Source: Streblospio benedicti
Taxonomy: Eukaryota > Annelida > Polychaeta > Spionida > Spionidae
Length of the DNA: 64,000 nt
Direction of reading: 5' to 3'
NCBI GenBank assembly: GCA_019095985.1
Contig: CM032661.1
Span: forward strand, 24,849,665 to 24,913,664
Shown here: one piece after another, positions 1-19,892 of the stretch
Position numbering within the stretch: position 1 is the first letter of the stretch
Layout of the letters: every line of letters begins with the position of its first letter
Notes under the pieces: generated by a model
What the model was told of the DNA's origin: nothing
Databases searched by the model: none
What the model saw: the letters and a program-made list of their open reading frames with translations, nothing else
Position numbers and translations under genes: made by a program

Positions 1-23
1 ATTATGACAAGTGGATTATCCAA

Positions 24-2206
24 ATGCGTTGTCAAAAGGTTGCATTGTGGTTCATGAAGGTCCTTTTTCTGGGATACGTTTTGTTCAAAGTCTCCGCTTA
101 CTTTAGTTATCGAGAAGGTAAGTAAATACTTGAACAATAAGTAATGCATGCTCTTGTTAATGTTGTAACTGTATTGCATCGTCAATTTAAGGAAAGAACA
201 AACCTACTCCGATGCATATATAAATCAGTCCTACGTAACTCAACCTCTGAGCAAAGCCTACTTTAAAAATATAAAACTAAACCATAAAACATCGTATCAC
301 CAAGATGAGGCACTGGTGGGTGAATTGCATCATAGGACCAGTAAACAACTACTTGTAGAAGCGAGTATTGAAGCTCTGAAAACACAGTATGTTTATTTGG
401 AAGCCAAAGAGAGGCTGGGTTATATCAAGTGCTTGCAGTAGAAACATTGATGAAAATTTAGTACAGTAGAACCTCTCTATTAGGGCCACCTTTGGGACCA
501 GTTTTAGGTGGTCTCAATAGAGGGGTGGTCTCTATACAGAGGTTCGTTTTTAGTAACTTAATGAAGGTTTGGGGCCGTGAAAAGTGATCTTATTATAGAG
601 GTAGTCTCAATAGAGAGTTGGTCTTCAGTGGAGGTTCTACTGACTTCGATAGACAGTGTATTAGTAGGCAAATGTAAAGATTATACGAAGTGAATATGCT
701 CGTTGTTATACACACAGAGACAAACGCGTTCGAATATCACGATGAGCTTCTGCTGAAGGCGCTCGAGAGGGGGCTCCTCAACAAAAGTGTGCTGGCGGTA
801 GGGAGGACTCCTGGTAATGAGCGCATAGCACGCCTTCGAGACTTCTGTCAGCATCATAAATGGCGGAGCACCATCGCTAACCATCTCGTCTACATTGACA
901 TCAGACATGGGTATGTGAATTATGTTTTATTCACATTACTAGATAAACTGTCCTTGTAGAATGAGACTTTCCATGACATAATCTTCTTTCATATGGTGGT
1001 TTTATATTGTTGGCGAAAAGGTAACATGCATAACTAGTTATGTTTACAATTATAGTGTGGTCACAAGACACAATAAACTAAGGAGAAACCTTCTATACAT
1101 TCCTAAAAACTTCGATTAAGTTAAATAATATAATACCCTTTTAAATATCACCATTATACACACGAAAACTAGGAAATACTATGTACATGTTTTAAGTAAA
1201 ATACGGCTACGATAGTCAATACCATGATGTTTCCACTATAAATCTCAAATCACTGTTAATCTACACCAACTCTCCATATACTATACCATAGACTGGCCAT
1301 GTGCCTACCACTGAAGGCGGGCTGCACCACGTGGAAGACGATACTGGCAAACAATAGCCTTAAGGAGCCACTTCCAGCAGATTTCAATAGGTTTGACATA
1401 ATGAAAATTTATATCTATTTTTACATAGTTATTTTCACTCAGTTAATCTGTACTGCTTATAGAAAATGGTGCAACTCCTGTTGTAATTTATGCACAGGTG
1501 AGATACTTAATTGTAGGTGGCGCTTGTCCGAATGTTGCTTGTCACATAATTATGGTTTTATTTCTTCAGCAAATTGCTTCACATCAATGGCATGGATCTC
1601 ATCAAGATACACCGCATGGATGGATTCTCCATTAATTTGTATGGGATAATCATCTCCAGTTTCTACAAGGTCATTGTCGTCAGACATCCTTTGGACAGAC
1701 TAGTGTCAGCTTTCAATGACAAACTGAATCCGGCCAAAAATGAAACTTTCTTCAAAAGTACCGCAATATCAATCCTTTCAAAATATAGCACTTTGGATCT
1801 AAACACCACCGCCAATGTGAACCTCACAGTAACGTTTCGGCAGTTTTTGACGCATTTAGTTTATTATGGTATTCGCAACCCACATTGGACGCCAATATCT
1901 AAGCTATGTGCACCGTGTTATATGCAATATGACCATGTGGTAAAATTAGAGACCCAAGCAGCTGATGCTGAGTACATCATACGTACGTACCTAGCCCCAT
2001 ATCACCGGGGTCTACATACACACTCCAACAAAAAACGAGGTAGCGATGGATGGTTTGAGGGAACCAAAATACTCCAAGAATTCAAAGACATATCCACTGA
2101 GTTGCTAGAATCTGTTCTGGGGCTAGGTTTCAATAGAGATATGGAAATGTTTGGATATGATTGGGAACGGCTACCAGATCAATCCATCAGGGCAGTCAGT
2201 TATTGA
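24..2206 (+). CDS. Carbohydrate sulfotransferase, HNK-1ST/CHST8-14 type (five exons)
   Basis: Golgi-type sulfotransferase expected to move sulfate from PAPS to a sugar hydroxyl. Exons read: 24-117, 197-386, 720-910, 1292-1390, 1570-2206. Exon 1 encodes a short N-terminus and a hydrophobic signal anchor (WFMKVLFLGYVLF), so a type II membrane protein. The exon 3/4 junction gives the family core HLVYIDIRHG-LAMC, followed by the 5'-phosphosulfate loop LPLKAGCTTWKTIL. The last exon carries the 3'-phosphate motif VVRHPLDRLVSAF and ends at a TAA-type in-frame stop after AVSY. Introns 3 and 4 keep frame. The exon 2/3 phases do not match with the best GTATGT donor, so the exon 2 end or exon 3 start is uncertain; the weaker donor after 353 would restore phase. 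Which sugar is sulfated cannot be told. The family is sure, the exact gene model is not. Confidence 0.85.
464..642. mobile_element. 179-bp MITE, pogo/Tigger-like ends
   Basis: Non-autonomous element in intron 2 of the sulfotransferase. Ends are CAGTAGAACCTC and its complement GAGGTTCTACTG. Copies of the same family lie at 45576-45754 (also 179 bp, TA on both sides), 49949-50126 and, decayed, 10269-10425. CAG-starting inverted ends with TA target duplication fit the pogo/Tigger branch of Tc1-mariner; no transposase is present. Confidence 0.7.
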
Positions 2207-2300
2207 GTTAATATATCTATGGTAATACAAACTCAAGTGGCCATTCAAATCTAATCTTAAGGCAGCCAATAAATACAACTTCCTGATTAATTAACTGCAG

Positions 2301-2306
2301 AATAAA
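2301..2306 (+). promoter_or_regulatory. Poly(A) signal of sulfotransferase gene
   Basis: AATAAA about 95 bases after the sulfotransferase stop; a second AATAAA lies about 35 bases upstream of it. Confidence 0.5.
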
Positions 2307-3206
2307 GATAAGGAATATTGATGGAAATATTTAAATTGTAATTGCATAGGACAATGGTAGCTTATTTAAAAATATGAAGTGATCCAGTATATACTAGAGC
2401 ACAAATCAAGCCTAGAACGGATGCCTGGCTCCCATGGTATATGTGATTGTTGTTTACCCTTTCTATATAATAGTTGTAATGTTTATGGTATAGCGTTTGC
2501 AACTCATAATAGTATTCATAACACGCACCCCAAACCATGATGCTGGGGCCCATGATTTAAACCAGCTAAAACCTAAATGATTAATAGACTCGTTCACGCA
2601 TAGACAAACATTAAGCACCGTCGTAATGGAGACACACCTCTGACTCAATGCTCTTTTCAAGTTAGATACAGAGAGGACATGTATCAATAAAATAGCAATC
2701 AATCTATTTGAATCTAGACGTATTCTGGTAAAACTGTCAGTAAACCTAGAACTCCATCAACAGAGCACAGCGTATTGGCGTACAGAACATGGAATCACGC
2801 TGACAACACTACCAATTAAATGGGCGAATTTCTTGAATGTGATGCATGGGTATCATAATTACAACCTCGTTATATAGATGTATAATGTATATGTAATGGC
2901 TTCAGAAGGTTATCGTGTAACTCCCATGTAACTTGTCAGCTTTGCATATAATTTCACACAATTTTGATAGATGAGTTTTGATATTTGATCGACCACTGAT
3001 CTAAGGGTTAGCAATTAATTGACTGAGTGATAGGAGATGTATCATATGTGCAGATAATCGTAAATGAGCGTGTTGAAAATATCTACTCTGCACTCTAGAT
3101 GTATTTGGTAAAAAACTTGCAAAAGTTCTATACAATAAAAATAATGTTCTCTACTCTAACTACAACTAATATGTCTTGCTGCTTGCATGTGCACAGTTAG
3201 TCTTTC

Positions 3207-3316
3207 AAAAGACCTTATATCTAATAGTTTTTATTCCTATTATTGCATAAACCACTCGTGTCAACGAGCAAGTACAATTGTGATGGCCTCTAGCTCTAAT
3301 AGATATAAGGTCTTTT
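3207..3316. repeat. Foldback inverted repeat
   Basis: AAAAGACCTTATATCTAAT on the left pairs with AATAGATATAAGGTCTTTT on the right around a loop of about 70 bases. Probably a decayed MITE. Confidence 0.6.
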
Positions 3317-5363
3317 ACAGAACTCTAGGAATTCCACTGATATTAAATATGCAGCCTCAAACATCCTGCCCTGTTATAGCCTTTAAAACCAGTCATCATA
3401 TTAGCAACAGCTGCAGAAGCAGAAGAACATCTATGCATGGGTGATCAGGTCGGGTCAGCCAAGATATTAAGCATGTAATCATGATGTGTTTCTCAGTTAC
3501 TTGTACATGTATGACTTAGTTTATTTTTACCAAAATGGATACACCTCCAAATAATAGTCCCCCAAAAGTTAACTACAGTACACCAATAAAAACAAATAAG
3601 GATGTCAGACTTCAACCTCCTACCTACTATTGTTGTGTGAAAAAGAAAACTTAAAATCATTTGATAAAGTAAAACTATTTGAAAATGTCCATATCCAATC
3701 TTTTGCAAGCTATGTCTAATTGCTTCATTATCCATGATCAGATAACAATAGAGTATCAAATCAACAAAATAATACAGAACAGAACTTCATCAAACATTCC
3801 CCAATACAAATAAACAGTACCATATGCTAAAACATCTCGTTACTAACTGGGGCTGGCTTATTTGTCAATTAATGAACCAGAACCACATTACAAATAAACA
3901 GTACCACGTGCTTAAACGGGAAAATACCCAACTACAGAGGCTTTTAGAATAGGCCTTCATGTCAGATCATTTAAAGGCCTTGAGATAGGCTAGTGCACAG
4001 TGTGTCAATATTTTAAACTATGTATATATATTGCTACTATCTAGGCATGGTCTGCGAAAGTGATAGAGAATGAGTTTTTGCAAGTTGAGTAATACTTTGA
4101 TGACATATTTCTATATCATATATGCATCCGTTACCACAAATCACACGAATCCAATTTATATATCAAGTTCTTTTATCAGCAACTTATTCCCCTGGCCACG
4201 ACGAACGATATAAATCATGTGTATAAGATGATACTAAAATATCTTTAAGGTCTGTGATGGGACTCAAATACTGGACATTGTGCTCTATCTAATCATTTCT
4301 ATATGGCTAGGGCGCATAGTGGACCAAACGATTCTTTTGTAGGAAAGGGAAACATATTTTTATTTTTAGAAAGGGGAACATTATTTTTATTTTTAGCGTA
4401 CCTAAACATAATGATATGCTATAGAATATACTAAAACAATGAAGACTTTTGACCAGTCTAGATGTTTTTAAATTAGTATTTTATGGGATTTATTTGGTAG
4501 AACTCAGCATAATCTCTTTAAAGTTACACGGTCTGATGTTGTGTACGAGTGTTGATTAACAGAAGTACTGCATACGGATAGAAAGAAGCACCTTACCATA
4601 TATCTGGATAGAGCGAATCGTCCAATTATTTCTATTATAACACTATGAATTTATTTTTCGTAATACATTTTAAATCAGAAGCTAACTTTCACTATTGAGT
4701 CACCCGACAGTCCTTAACACATTTCTTACTCAAACGGATACCGATAATCATAATAGGTCAATCATCAAATGAGCATGCCATTATCACAAGCGTCACAGAT
4801 TGCACCGTGAGATGTTTATGGGTGTTTGGCAGATTTAGGTGCTATTCACGTTTTGCATGATAAACCTGAGGTGAATATACGATACCATAGGACAGATTTA
4901 AGACTCAAAGCAAGAGTTGAAATGCAGGTTATAGAACAGACTACGCTTTATATTTCACTTAAGTCTGAAGTTCCCTACATTCCCATGGTAGTGTCCAAAG
5001 AACATAATCGTTAGTGCAAAGCTATTTCATGCCACAGTCCAAATCCCTAAAACTACTTAAGTCTACATCCTATCAGAGTAAAGCTCATTTGCATACATGC
5101 TTTGAAAAAATATTGCACACAGTCATGGTCAAAAGAGGTTGCTACTGTAGCTGATATAAGCATGACAGCATTTCCACCAATGCTCTGGGATTTCTCTGTT
5201 TACACATGTTCAAAGATGGCAGAAAAACTAAGTTGGAAATGTATAGCTTTTTGCAGCAAGTTGTTTGTATTTTCATTACTAAAAGGCGCTTCATGGGTGT
5301 TAATACTGGTGGGATCTATCCATGACCATAATGATAGTAATACTAGTACTATATGAGTTTGGC

Positions 5364-5467
5364 TTGAATAATTATGTGCCGGGATATGAAACTAGGTAGA
5401 TCTACTGTTTACCATTGATAAAAATAACTGAGGTGCTTTTTTCATATCCTGGCACATGATTATTCAA
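5364..5467. repeat. Foldback inverted repeat
   Basis: TTGAATAATTATGTGCCGGG and following bases on the left pair with CCTGGCACATGATTATTCAA on the right (arms about 28 bases, few mismatches). Looks like a small foldback transposon. Confidence 0.65.
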
Positions 5468-5693
5468 ACAAAACATGTTGAAAAGTTAAAACAATATAGT
5501 GTTGTAGTTTAACTACAGCTATTATACTATGTATGGTACTGAGGTATCCATATTTAGATTGAAATTAACTAAAATATTTTTTTAGATGCACACATTATTT
5601 ACTTTTAAAAAGAAACTAGGTCCACACAACCAGATTAAGCACAGATTGTATGGTGTCAGAGGGCTTTTCTCAGGTTCAATTTTCATGCACGAC

Positions 5694-6154
5694 TGTTGTA
5701 TGTGAAACCGCACCCCGTTCCGTGTAAAGATGCATCTTTACACGGATGCACTTTTACACGGGTATTCACCCGTGTAAATCTGGTATTATCGCCTATAGTG
5801 TGTAGCATTATCTCCTATTTAATTTTTCAAATTAAATTGGTTTGGCAAAAATATATGACCACATTATCAAATATTCAATAAATGTGGTATTTCTAAATGA
5901 TCGGTTACTTTAATTTCCAGTATATAGCAAAAGGATTCGATATTACACGGGTGTATGCAGATTATCATGAAAAGATGCACTTTTACACGTGTAAATGTGA
6001 ATCCTTAGTTTAGGATGCGGTTTTATACATGTACAAGTGCATCCTAAATTTTGGGATGCGTTTTTACACGTATAAAATCGCATCCCAAAATAAGGATTCA
6101 CTTTTACATATGTAAAGATGCATCTTTACACGGGATGCGGTTTTACATACAACA
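5694..6154. mobile_element. 461-bp palindrome-rich MITE with 6-bp target duplication
   Basis: Terminal inverted repeats start TGTTGTATGT and run for about 50 bases. CACGAC sits directly outside both ends (5688-5693, 6155-6160), a perfect 6-bp target duplication. Each end holds a 22-bp perfect palindrome (GTGTAAAGATG plus its complement, centre ATGCAT), and the interior repeats smaller GTGTAAA/TTTACAC hairpins and GGATGCG/CGCATCC pairs. No coding capacity. Superfamily not assigned; 6-bp duplications are uncommon. Confidence 0.8.
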
Positions 6155-7279
6155 CACGACATACATGTAGGCCTACCATTGTCGGTTTTAACGGTTTGGA
6201 TCATATGTAGGGGTTCTACACTTATGTATAATAACTGCGTTCTTACACAGGTCCATCAACCGTTTGTAATTTTGGCCACACTTTTAAGAAGCAGTTTAAT
6301 CAGAACAGACTGGTAATCTGGGGGACATCCGTATTTGCTGTATGTTGCAAATTAAAAGTATTCTGAAACAACACATAGTCTATATAATGAGTAGTAAATG
6401 GTGAAGTTAACATTACTTATAAATGTTTATGTATACAGGAGTGAAATATTGCATCAGAATGAGGTTTTAGTAGCAGCGGTTTGAGATGTATGGTGAGTGG
6501 GCTGCAGCAGAGAGTGCATATTTTTAAGGGGCGCCAGATTTCCAGTGGCCAGGAGTGGTTGTATTGGGGATGACACACAGGTTTTCAAGGCTTATGAATC
6601 TGTTTGAAGATTCTAAGTAAAGAACTGATGTGCAGGGGCCGAAATTATTTCAACTGAACTCTGGATCTTGGTTATTTTCTAATAAAAATGTAAATCGGTC
6701 CATTGTACACAGTAAACGAACCGTTTTTATGACAGCACAAACAAATTAACCATAAATGATAAGGAATATGTAAAAGTCCTTCTTAATGTTCATATCTTGA
6801 ATGATACGTGTACATAGATTCTTTTCGTTCTACCGTTAAAGGCTGCCATTTCCTCAAAATTAATGAGAGTCATCAGTAGTGCTTGCATACGTCAAGCAAA
6901 ACTTATTGATAATCACAAGTCCCTGGCATATCCAATAAATAAATCAGTGAAATACACCCAAAGGCACGAGACAAAGCTGTAGATAATGTTGAGATTGACG
7001 GCAGAATAGCAAGGAGCTATTTGTCAATGCTATTTTGGTAAAATCAGCCTACGTATGAAGGACGTTTATGTAATTATTCCTAGCAAATTGTATTTTGCTG
7101 ACTCAAAAATATGTAGAAATTGGCATTCATGCACAACTCGACCTTGTGCACCACCAGATATCACGTTTCCGTATCATATGTTTTCTCACACACATTTACA
7201 TTGAGGCAGATCAATTCTTTGTTAAAAAGAGAAGTGCAGTGGATTTCATGCATTTTTGACGAGCAAAGCCTGGCAGATA

Positions 7280-7506
7280 CACTCTGAGTATCAGATGTCA
7301 ACAGACCTCTGAAGCAGAGCTTAATAATATGATCAACCACAGGATTTTAATCCCAGAATTGGAATGAGGTCAAGTGATCAATCCGAGGAATTCAACCAAT
7401 CGGTTTGCAGTGTTTAAACAGGTCACATAAAGTGATAGATCATGTTAATCCACTCTGAAGCTAACATTTCAGAGGACAATTTGCTTGACATCAGATACTT
7501 AAAGTG
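7280..7506. mobile_element. hAT-like MITE, second copy (decayed)
   Basis: Starts CACTCTGAGTATCAGATGTC and ends with the decayed complement; inner blocks such as GAGGTCAAGTGATCAATCC match the copy at 25116-25460. Flanks GGCAGATA and GGTGGATA agree at 6 of 8 bases, fitting an old 8-bp target duplication. Confidence 0.65.
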
Positions 7507-7896
7507 GGTGGATATATCATGACATGCAAACGTAAAAATGTCATTTGTGTTGAAAAAGGGCATTGGCACTATGCCTCTTGTAGCTGCAAATGGGCTCTGC
7601 TAATTCTCTTGTGTATCTGCCATCTGAGACTAAAAGCGCCCGCCAGTTTGAAACTTTATTCGAAAAATTATCAGCTATATCCACATTGGTAATAGAGTGT
7701 ATACAAGTTAGAGGTGGAGCAGATTCATTGAAAATTTAATTGATGTCATAACCTTAATAAAATGGTTTTGTAATGTATTTTCTTTCTCACTGCTTTATTT
7801 ATAAAAAACAAAACAAAAACAAATCAAATTAATCAAATACTTGTTTAATTTGATACTACGTTGAAATTATGTCTTGCTTGTTTTAGGAAAATAAAC

Positions 7897-7898
<2 letters not shown>

Positions 7899-7974
<76 letters not shown>
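7899..7974. repeat. GT microsatellite
   Basis: About 38 uninterrupted GT units. The cysteine-valine open frame through it is an artefact. Confidence 0.95.
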
Positions 7975-7975
<1 letters not shown>

Positions 7976-9263
7976 AAAAAAGTTTACCCCACCCCCTGAC
8001 TCAAATAATGAACACTCCCTTATGTTTTTGTAATTTCATTTGTTTTTATTGAAAAGGAGATTGCAGATCTCAAAACTAGTAAAGTATGTTTTTAATTTGA
8101 TTTGTTTATTTGATGAATAAAGCAGTGAGAAAGAAAATATATTACAAAATGAGACCTTATGCTGCATACCAGATACACTCAATTTTACAGTTAATAGAAT
8201 GGATGATTCGATTCTTCTATTCTTAGAGCTAACATAGTGAAATGTGAAGGTTTGAGATCGAAATGGAAACATGAACTACACATTGTAGCTAGACTGTTTC
8301 CCATTTGTTATCACTAGTTGTTGTTTCTCGTAATCAAACGGACACATTGTGCTGGTCAGCCATGATGCATAATGAATACACATATATAAAGTGTTTAGAT
8401 CCGTTTGCATGAATACAATGCTATTACATGTATAAAGCAAATATTGACTTGAAACCATGATGTATTTATACATTTTTAATAAATTGATTGGTGGTAGTCT
8501 GCAAATTATATGATTAAAGTGGTTTCAAAAATGGTCATTAAATAGTTTGTGCTCAATTTTGTGGTCAAAACTTGTATTATGGTTTGAAATGAGTATTTGA
8601 GCGTTATCGTCATGTCGACCTTCAGTTGTATCATACATAGATAAACAATGTCTTGCTAATGTAAATTACTATGAAACTCATGGTATATATCAACGCAATG
8701 TTGTGAAGGATAGGCATTTATTTATGCCACATTGCAGCTAGACCAGGCCCATTGATAACAATACTATTGTACCAAAGTAGTTCTAACTACTTTTCTAAAT
8801 GAAAATATGTCATAATTATGCACCAATGGAACTTAAATGGCTGTTGTGTAAGTTAAAATATAATTCGTACTTATGAAGTGAATCTTTTCTCATGATTTTA
8901 CTATTTAATTCAACCATCACTTTGATGACACACCTATATGTATATATTGATGCATAATTGATTGCATTAAAGTATAATATAATAATATGATAGCAATATA
9001 CACTAATCAATATGATCTATAAGCAATAACAACGTACAGTGTGCATACATGCACACAGGTTATGCACTGAAATGTCAGATAAGTTTTTTTTCTCTAAATT
9101 TTACTTAATATTTTACAAAGCTACAAGAGTCTATTAACAAATACTATCTACAAGTATTACAGTTAGATTTTGGAACTATGTTGTGTTAAAGATAAAGGCC
9201 TCAAATGACATCTCCCATAGCTTTTTCTCACCTACCAAAGTACATGTACAACTGCCCTTGCTC

Positions 9264-15267
<6,004 letters not shown>

Positions 15268-16683
15268 ATTGGTGTGCTGTTTGATAAATGCATTATGATA
15301 TTATATTTACTGCATTGTATTTATATATTAACCCCAGATATTAACACACGCTTGCACTCACAAGCTCACAGAATAGACGCACACAACACTTAGCAGATAA
15401 ATGTTTACCTACTCAGCATATATTGGTCATTGATTGTTGTAATTTGGTGATGGTATTAGACTATACCACATGACACACACCACAGGTAACATAAGCAAAT
15501 TAACTTGTATTACAGTTGATTTTCAAGAGAAAAATGACCAGTTAGCTCAACGTCACGGCCTATTGACTCTGTCTATTACTTTCTTCAACATATTTTTACT
15601 TTATAATATACATGTTTCGAAAGGCACATATGTTCTATTAATGTAACTGGTATATATTTATTTTTAAAAATCATATAGCTTAGGATAAGGCAAAGCATAT
15701 GTATAATTTTCATTTCCCCTCAAAGAGCATAGTGAAGTGCTAAATTTAAAATTTCGGATGGATTTTAACACTCTTTGATGGCAATTACATAATTACATTA
15801 CATTAATTAACAATAAGTCTTCTTAAAACATAATGTTAGAAGTTAGAAGTTACAGATTAAAACATCATTTGATGTTTCTTTCATAAAATTCTTCAGAATG
15901 ATACGGTTAATAAGATATATGATTCTGTTCTTTTTCTTCAAAAAAAAAAAGAAAATAATAAGATCTCATGTACGAGTGTTGTTTTGGAGCAAATCTAGGC
16001 ACATTGAAAACCGTAACTAGAAAACTATACAACCGATTATCAAAAATAAATAAATAAAATAAATAAATAATTAATTAGAAAAATTAAAACACAATGAACA
16101 CAATATTTGCGTCTCATTGGTTATTACCATTGAAAATAAATTATACCATAATAGCGTTCTCTTGGCTACCTCTGACCAGTACATTAGTCAGAGTGACAAA
16201 CAAAATTTAAAATAGTTTTAATACAACAAATATAGCAGTAATTGCGTACAAATAGTTATGCAAGTCCATGTACTCTGATTTCAGTCCAATGACGTTAAAA
16301 ATAATATCATTGGCCTCATCGGGAGTGCACACAACTTGAACATAGACTGTGTCTTGACAAGTTAAATTTACCCATTTGTGTGCACCTTATGTATTAGATA
16401 TACTTGATAACAGGTAATGATATCATGTAGAATCTAGAGCAAACGTATGATTTATTATACTACAATTACTAAAACCGACTCATTATTGAAATAGAGGAAA
16501 AAAACCTTTGATTTTTTCAGCATCATTGTCAGACCTATATTCCGCAGGGAAAGCAACCACCCTTCATCCATCCATAAGAACCCTTCAAGAAATATCAACA
16601 AGAGCATCTCCAATATATCATCTAATGAAACCATATTCAAACAAGCTGGACTGGAATATAAAGAAGCCCTTATTTGGCGACGT

Positions 16684-16945
16684 AAAAACGCAATCATTGT
16701 TTGGGGCGTGACCGTTATCATCAATTCGACAAACCCATCATTTACACCCGGACAGTCCGTTCAAAGACCTTTACTTTAAAGTAATGCAAGTACGTGTGGG
16801 TGGACGCACTCTCAATGTGGCTATACTTCAAAATGCTGTCACAGTAATGGCACATTTATTAGATGGAATTTAAATAAAACACAACACCAATTGACTTGAT
16901 TGTACATTATAATACTGTTTTATACGAGCAAGGGCACCGCTGAAT
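16684..16945. repeat. Dispersed repeat, copy 1
   Basis: Shares AACGCAATCATTGTTTGGGG, CGACAAACCCATCATTTACA, CACTCTCAATGTGGCTATA and ACTGTTTTATAC, in the same order and spacing, with 23928-24255. No terminal structure found, so type unknown (MITE or SINE tail). Confidence 0.7.
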
Positions 16946-17189
16946 TGTGGTGTATTATAGTATCATAACTAAAAGAACATGACTTGATTTATTTGGACAA
17001 AGCACACACTTCATTGTAAAGTAAAAACAGCACTGCCAGCAGCAGCGTACCCAACAATGTCATAACTGACTATCACATGAAATATACGCCCCAGAAATTA
17101 CACGAAACGGTTAACTAAATGCCTGTATGTATTGTCATAGTCGTAATGTTTTGGGTGTTATCAAGATATAATTCTCCATAACACGATGA

Positions 17190-17385
17190 GCCAGCAAGGA
17201 GAGGAGGCGTGGGTGGTGTGGTAATGAGGACGAAGGAGGAGTAATGGAGGACCAGACGAACTAGGATGCACAAGAGGAGGAACCGATGAAGGCAGGAACA
17301 AAGGCAGCAGGGACAGGAGGAGCACCAGCAACAGGAATTGAAGCAGCAGTGCAGGAGCAACAGCAACAGGAACAGGAGTAGTGAG
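17190..17385. repeat. GA/CAG-rich low-complexity tract
   Basis: Imperfect AGGAGNAACAG-like repeats with very few pyrimidines on the + strand. The antisense Cys/Leu-rich open frame over it is a composition artefact. Confidence 0.7.
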
Positions 17386-19892
17386 GAGTAATTACATCCA
17401 CTGACCAGTCAAACAAGGCTGAATGGATTGGGAAGAGACGTTGGCTAAGCTTAAAATTTATGATGTTACTGAATAAATGTGTTCGCCGAGTCTAAACATT
17501 TTTGCACATAACACGTATGAATTAGGAATGCACTAAATGCACCATTTCTGCTTTTAGGGCTACAGTGTTGGCCCGGAGTCATGTGCACATGTGCACAGTT
17601 TGTCTGCCATGCTGCTGCTTTTGACAGGATATTCGTGCATTACTCTATATGATTATATCGTATTTATTGTTATATTTGCACATTTATTCCTCTGGTATAT
17701 CATATGCATGCATGTTTGTATGAATGACTGCTCTACATTACCAGCGTATATGATCGTAGACCAATAAAATTCGTGTATCTTGTATCCTGGCATGTATACT
17801 CATCCGGTACTAGGTTTGTAGGGTAACGTCATTTCAATAACACTTATAACCGCAGCACATAGTCACTTTATCCGATAATATAAATACTCTACTTAATTGT
17901 CGCCAAACATTAGTGTTGGAACACGGACCAGTTTCTCATGTCAGTGTTATTATGTCTATTATTTTCCCATTATTATTCATTCTGCATTCAGCCTTCTGCA
18001 CTTCACTTACCAGCGACAATGACTACTGCCGACATTATCAAACTATTCATACTAATATGTTTTATCTGGACAGTGTGAGCGTCTGAGTCTGTTTTGTGAT
18101 GGCAGATTTGACTGTCCTGACAATCAGATCCTGGGCTGGGATTCTCGAAGCTAATCCTACGTAGGATTTCAGTATTCCTACGATCCCATAGAGGATTCTG
18201 TTTTGGTATTTTGCTATCGCCTGTTTCCAAAAATCTAATAAGGATTTTATATCTCAAATGATGCAAATATATAAAGCTAAATCGGTCACCAGTCAAATAA
18301 GGTGTCAAATTATCAACACTGTCAGTGAAACTCACAAGTTAGGAAATGTATCTTGTGCCAACAGTAACAAAACATTTACCACTATCATATAATAAGTATT
18401 TACTTAACAATTATTAATAACACTTAAATAGTTCATACCATCTAAATATAACGCAAATTGTTAAAATAAATGCTGAATTCCATTCCATTTATTGCTTATG
18501 TATAACTATCTGAAAAGTAAAAAGAAGTGCACAAGAAAGATGCTTGCCAAGCTATCAAGATCATCTACTCAATTACCAAAAATAATTACACATGTGTATC
18601 TGGTCTATATTCTCCATGTAAACCACGCAGGGCACTAATGACTAAGCCCCATGTGCTGACGCCGCCAACAAAGAATCCAGCCACATAAACTGAGACCCTT
18701 CTTAGCTTTTACGACCCACTATCAGCAAAGCCTCATGAAATCCGTTTATGTGCTCCATGTGTGTTTTAGTTCTGAATTTCATGTACAACTGCACTTGATA
18801 CCACAACAACCAGAGACCTGGGTAGTTATGCGTAGTCAAGGTTTACTGTTCATGTGCATCAGCTGGAAGTAGTCTTATCCTGTATTTTTCAGGACGTAAT
18901 GATTGCATGTTTTTTTTAATGTTGCTTTACTGATAGACAGGCTGGAATTTCCCACTTAGTACAGCAATCATAAACTAAGTATACATTGAGTATGACCAAA
19001 CAGAATATTATATAGTTAGGAATAATCTAGCTTTAGGAATACAATAGGATCCGAGACCTCCCCCACCCTGAATCCCCCATCACACATTCACAAGTACTGC
19101 ATGTGCTCTATGATTTTTATCTTGACTTGAAAATCACGCTATATAACATGGCATAATATAAATGTACAACATTTGGGCTTGGTATACAATTTATGCTCAG
19201 TTTAATTGACCTTATTAGGGCCAAACCAACAAATGAAAACCAACCAACAAATGGTTTGTATCTTTTGCGACCATTAACCAAGTTCAGTTAAAATTGACTA
19301 AGAAATAAGTGCGTACATAAAGACAAATCCCGTCATTTAATGAGCATTGGACTAACGATGTATATCAGCTTAGCCCAAGGGGAGCAAGTCAAAGTGACCT
19401 AACGTTGCTGAGCACTCTAAGCGAGATGCTTTTGTGGAAATGAGGGAAACTTTTAAGCAAGTCAAGTAAAAGTCGAAATATTGTTCCTTATACTGACACA
19501 GCAGATCTACAGTAATAGATAAGATATACAAAACATGCACAGATCTACCCAACGTTAGTGGGTTCATACCACAGTGCAACACAATTATATTATACAATAT
19601 ATAATATGCGGAACACGAAGGAGAACATTGACGTGCATTAATTTCGTGGGTTAAACTCACATGATTGCTTTTTACATATAATATGACAGGTGTGTATTTT
19701 ATACACATGAATATGAAAATATGAAGACTTTGTGGCGTTCGTTGACAAAAGTTGACAAAAGTTGACGAGAGGGGGTGTCACCCAGAAAGTAGACGTGGGT
19801 GGTATGGGGGTGTAGTTCTTCACAATGATGCCATCATTCACCTCACCCATTTCAGGCTCATTAATCACAATATATTGAAATAATTGATGTTA

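Larger units (their letters stand above)
2207..9263. other. Intergenic spacer, no gene recognised
   Basis: AT-rich spacer. Short open frames here have no recognisable domain and no splice context. It holds two foldbacks (3207-3316, 5364-5467), the palindromic MITE at 5694, the hAT-like MITE at 7280 and a GT microsatellite at 7899. The last part must include the promoter and 5' UTR of the carboxylesterase, which I cannot place. Confidence 0.6.

Noticed and set aside
7861-8052. Poly(Cys-Val) open frame
   Set aside because: GT microsatellite read as codons; the same holds for 51853-52114.
17115-17366. 83-aa Cys/Leu-rich minus frame
   Set aside because: Product of the GA/CAG-rich low-complexity tract.
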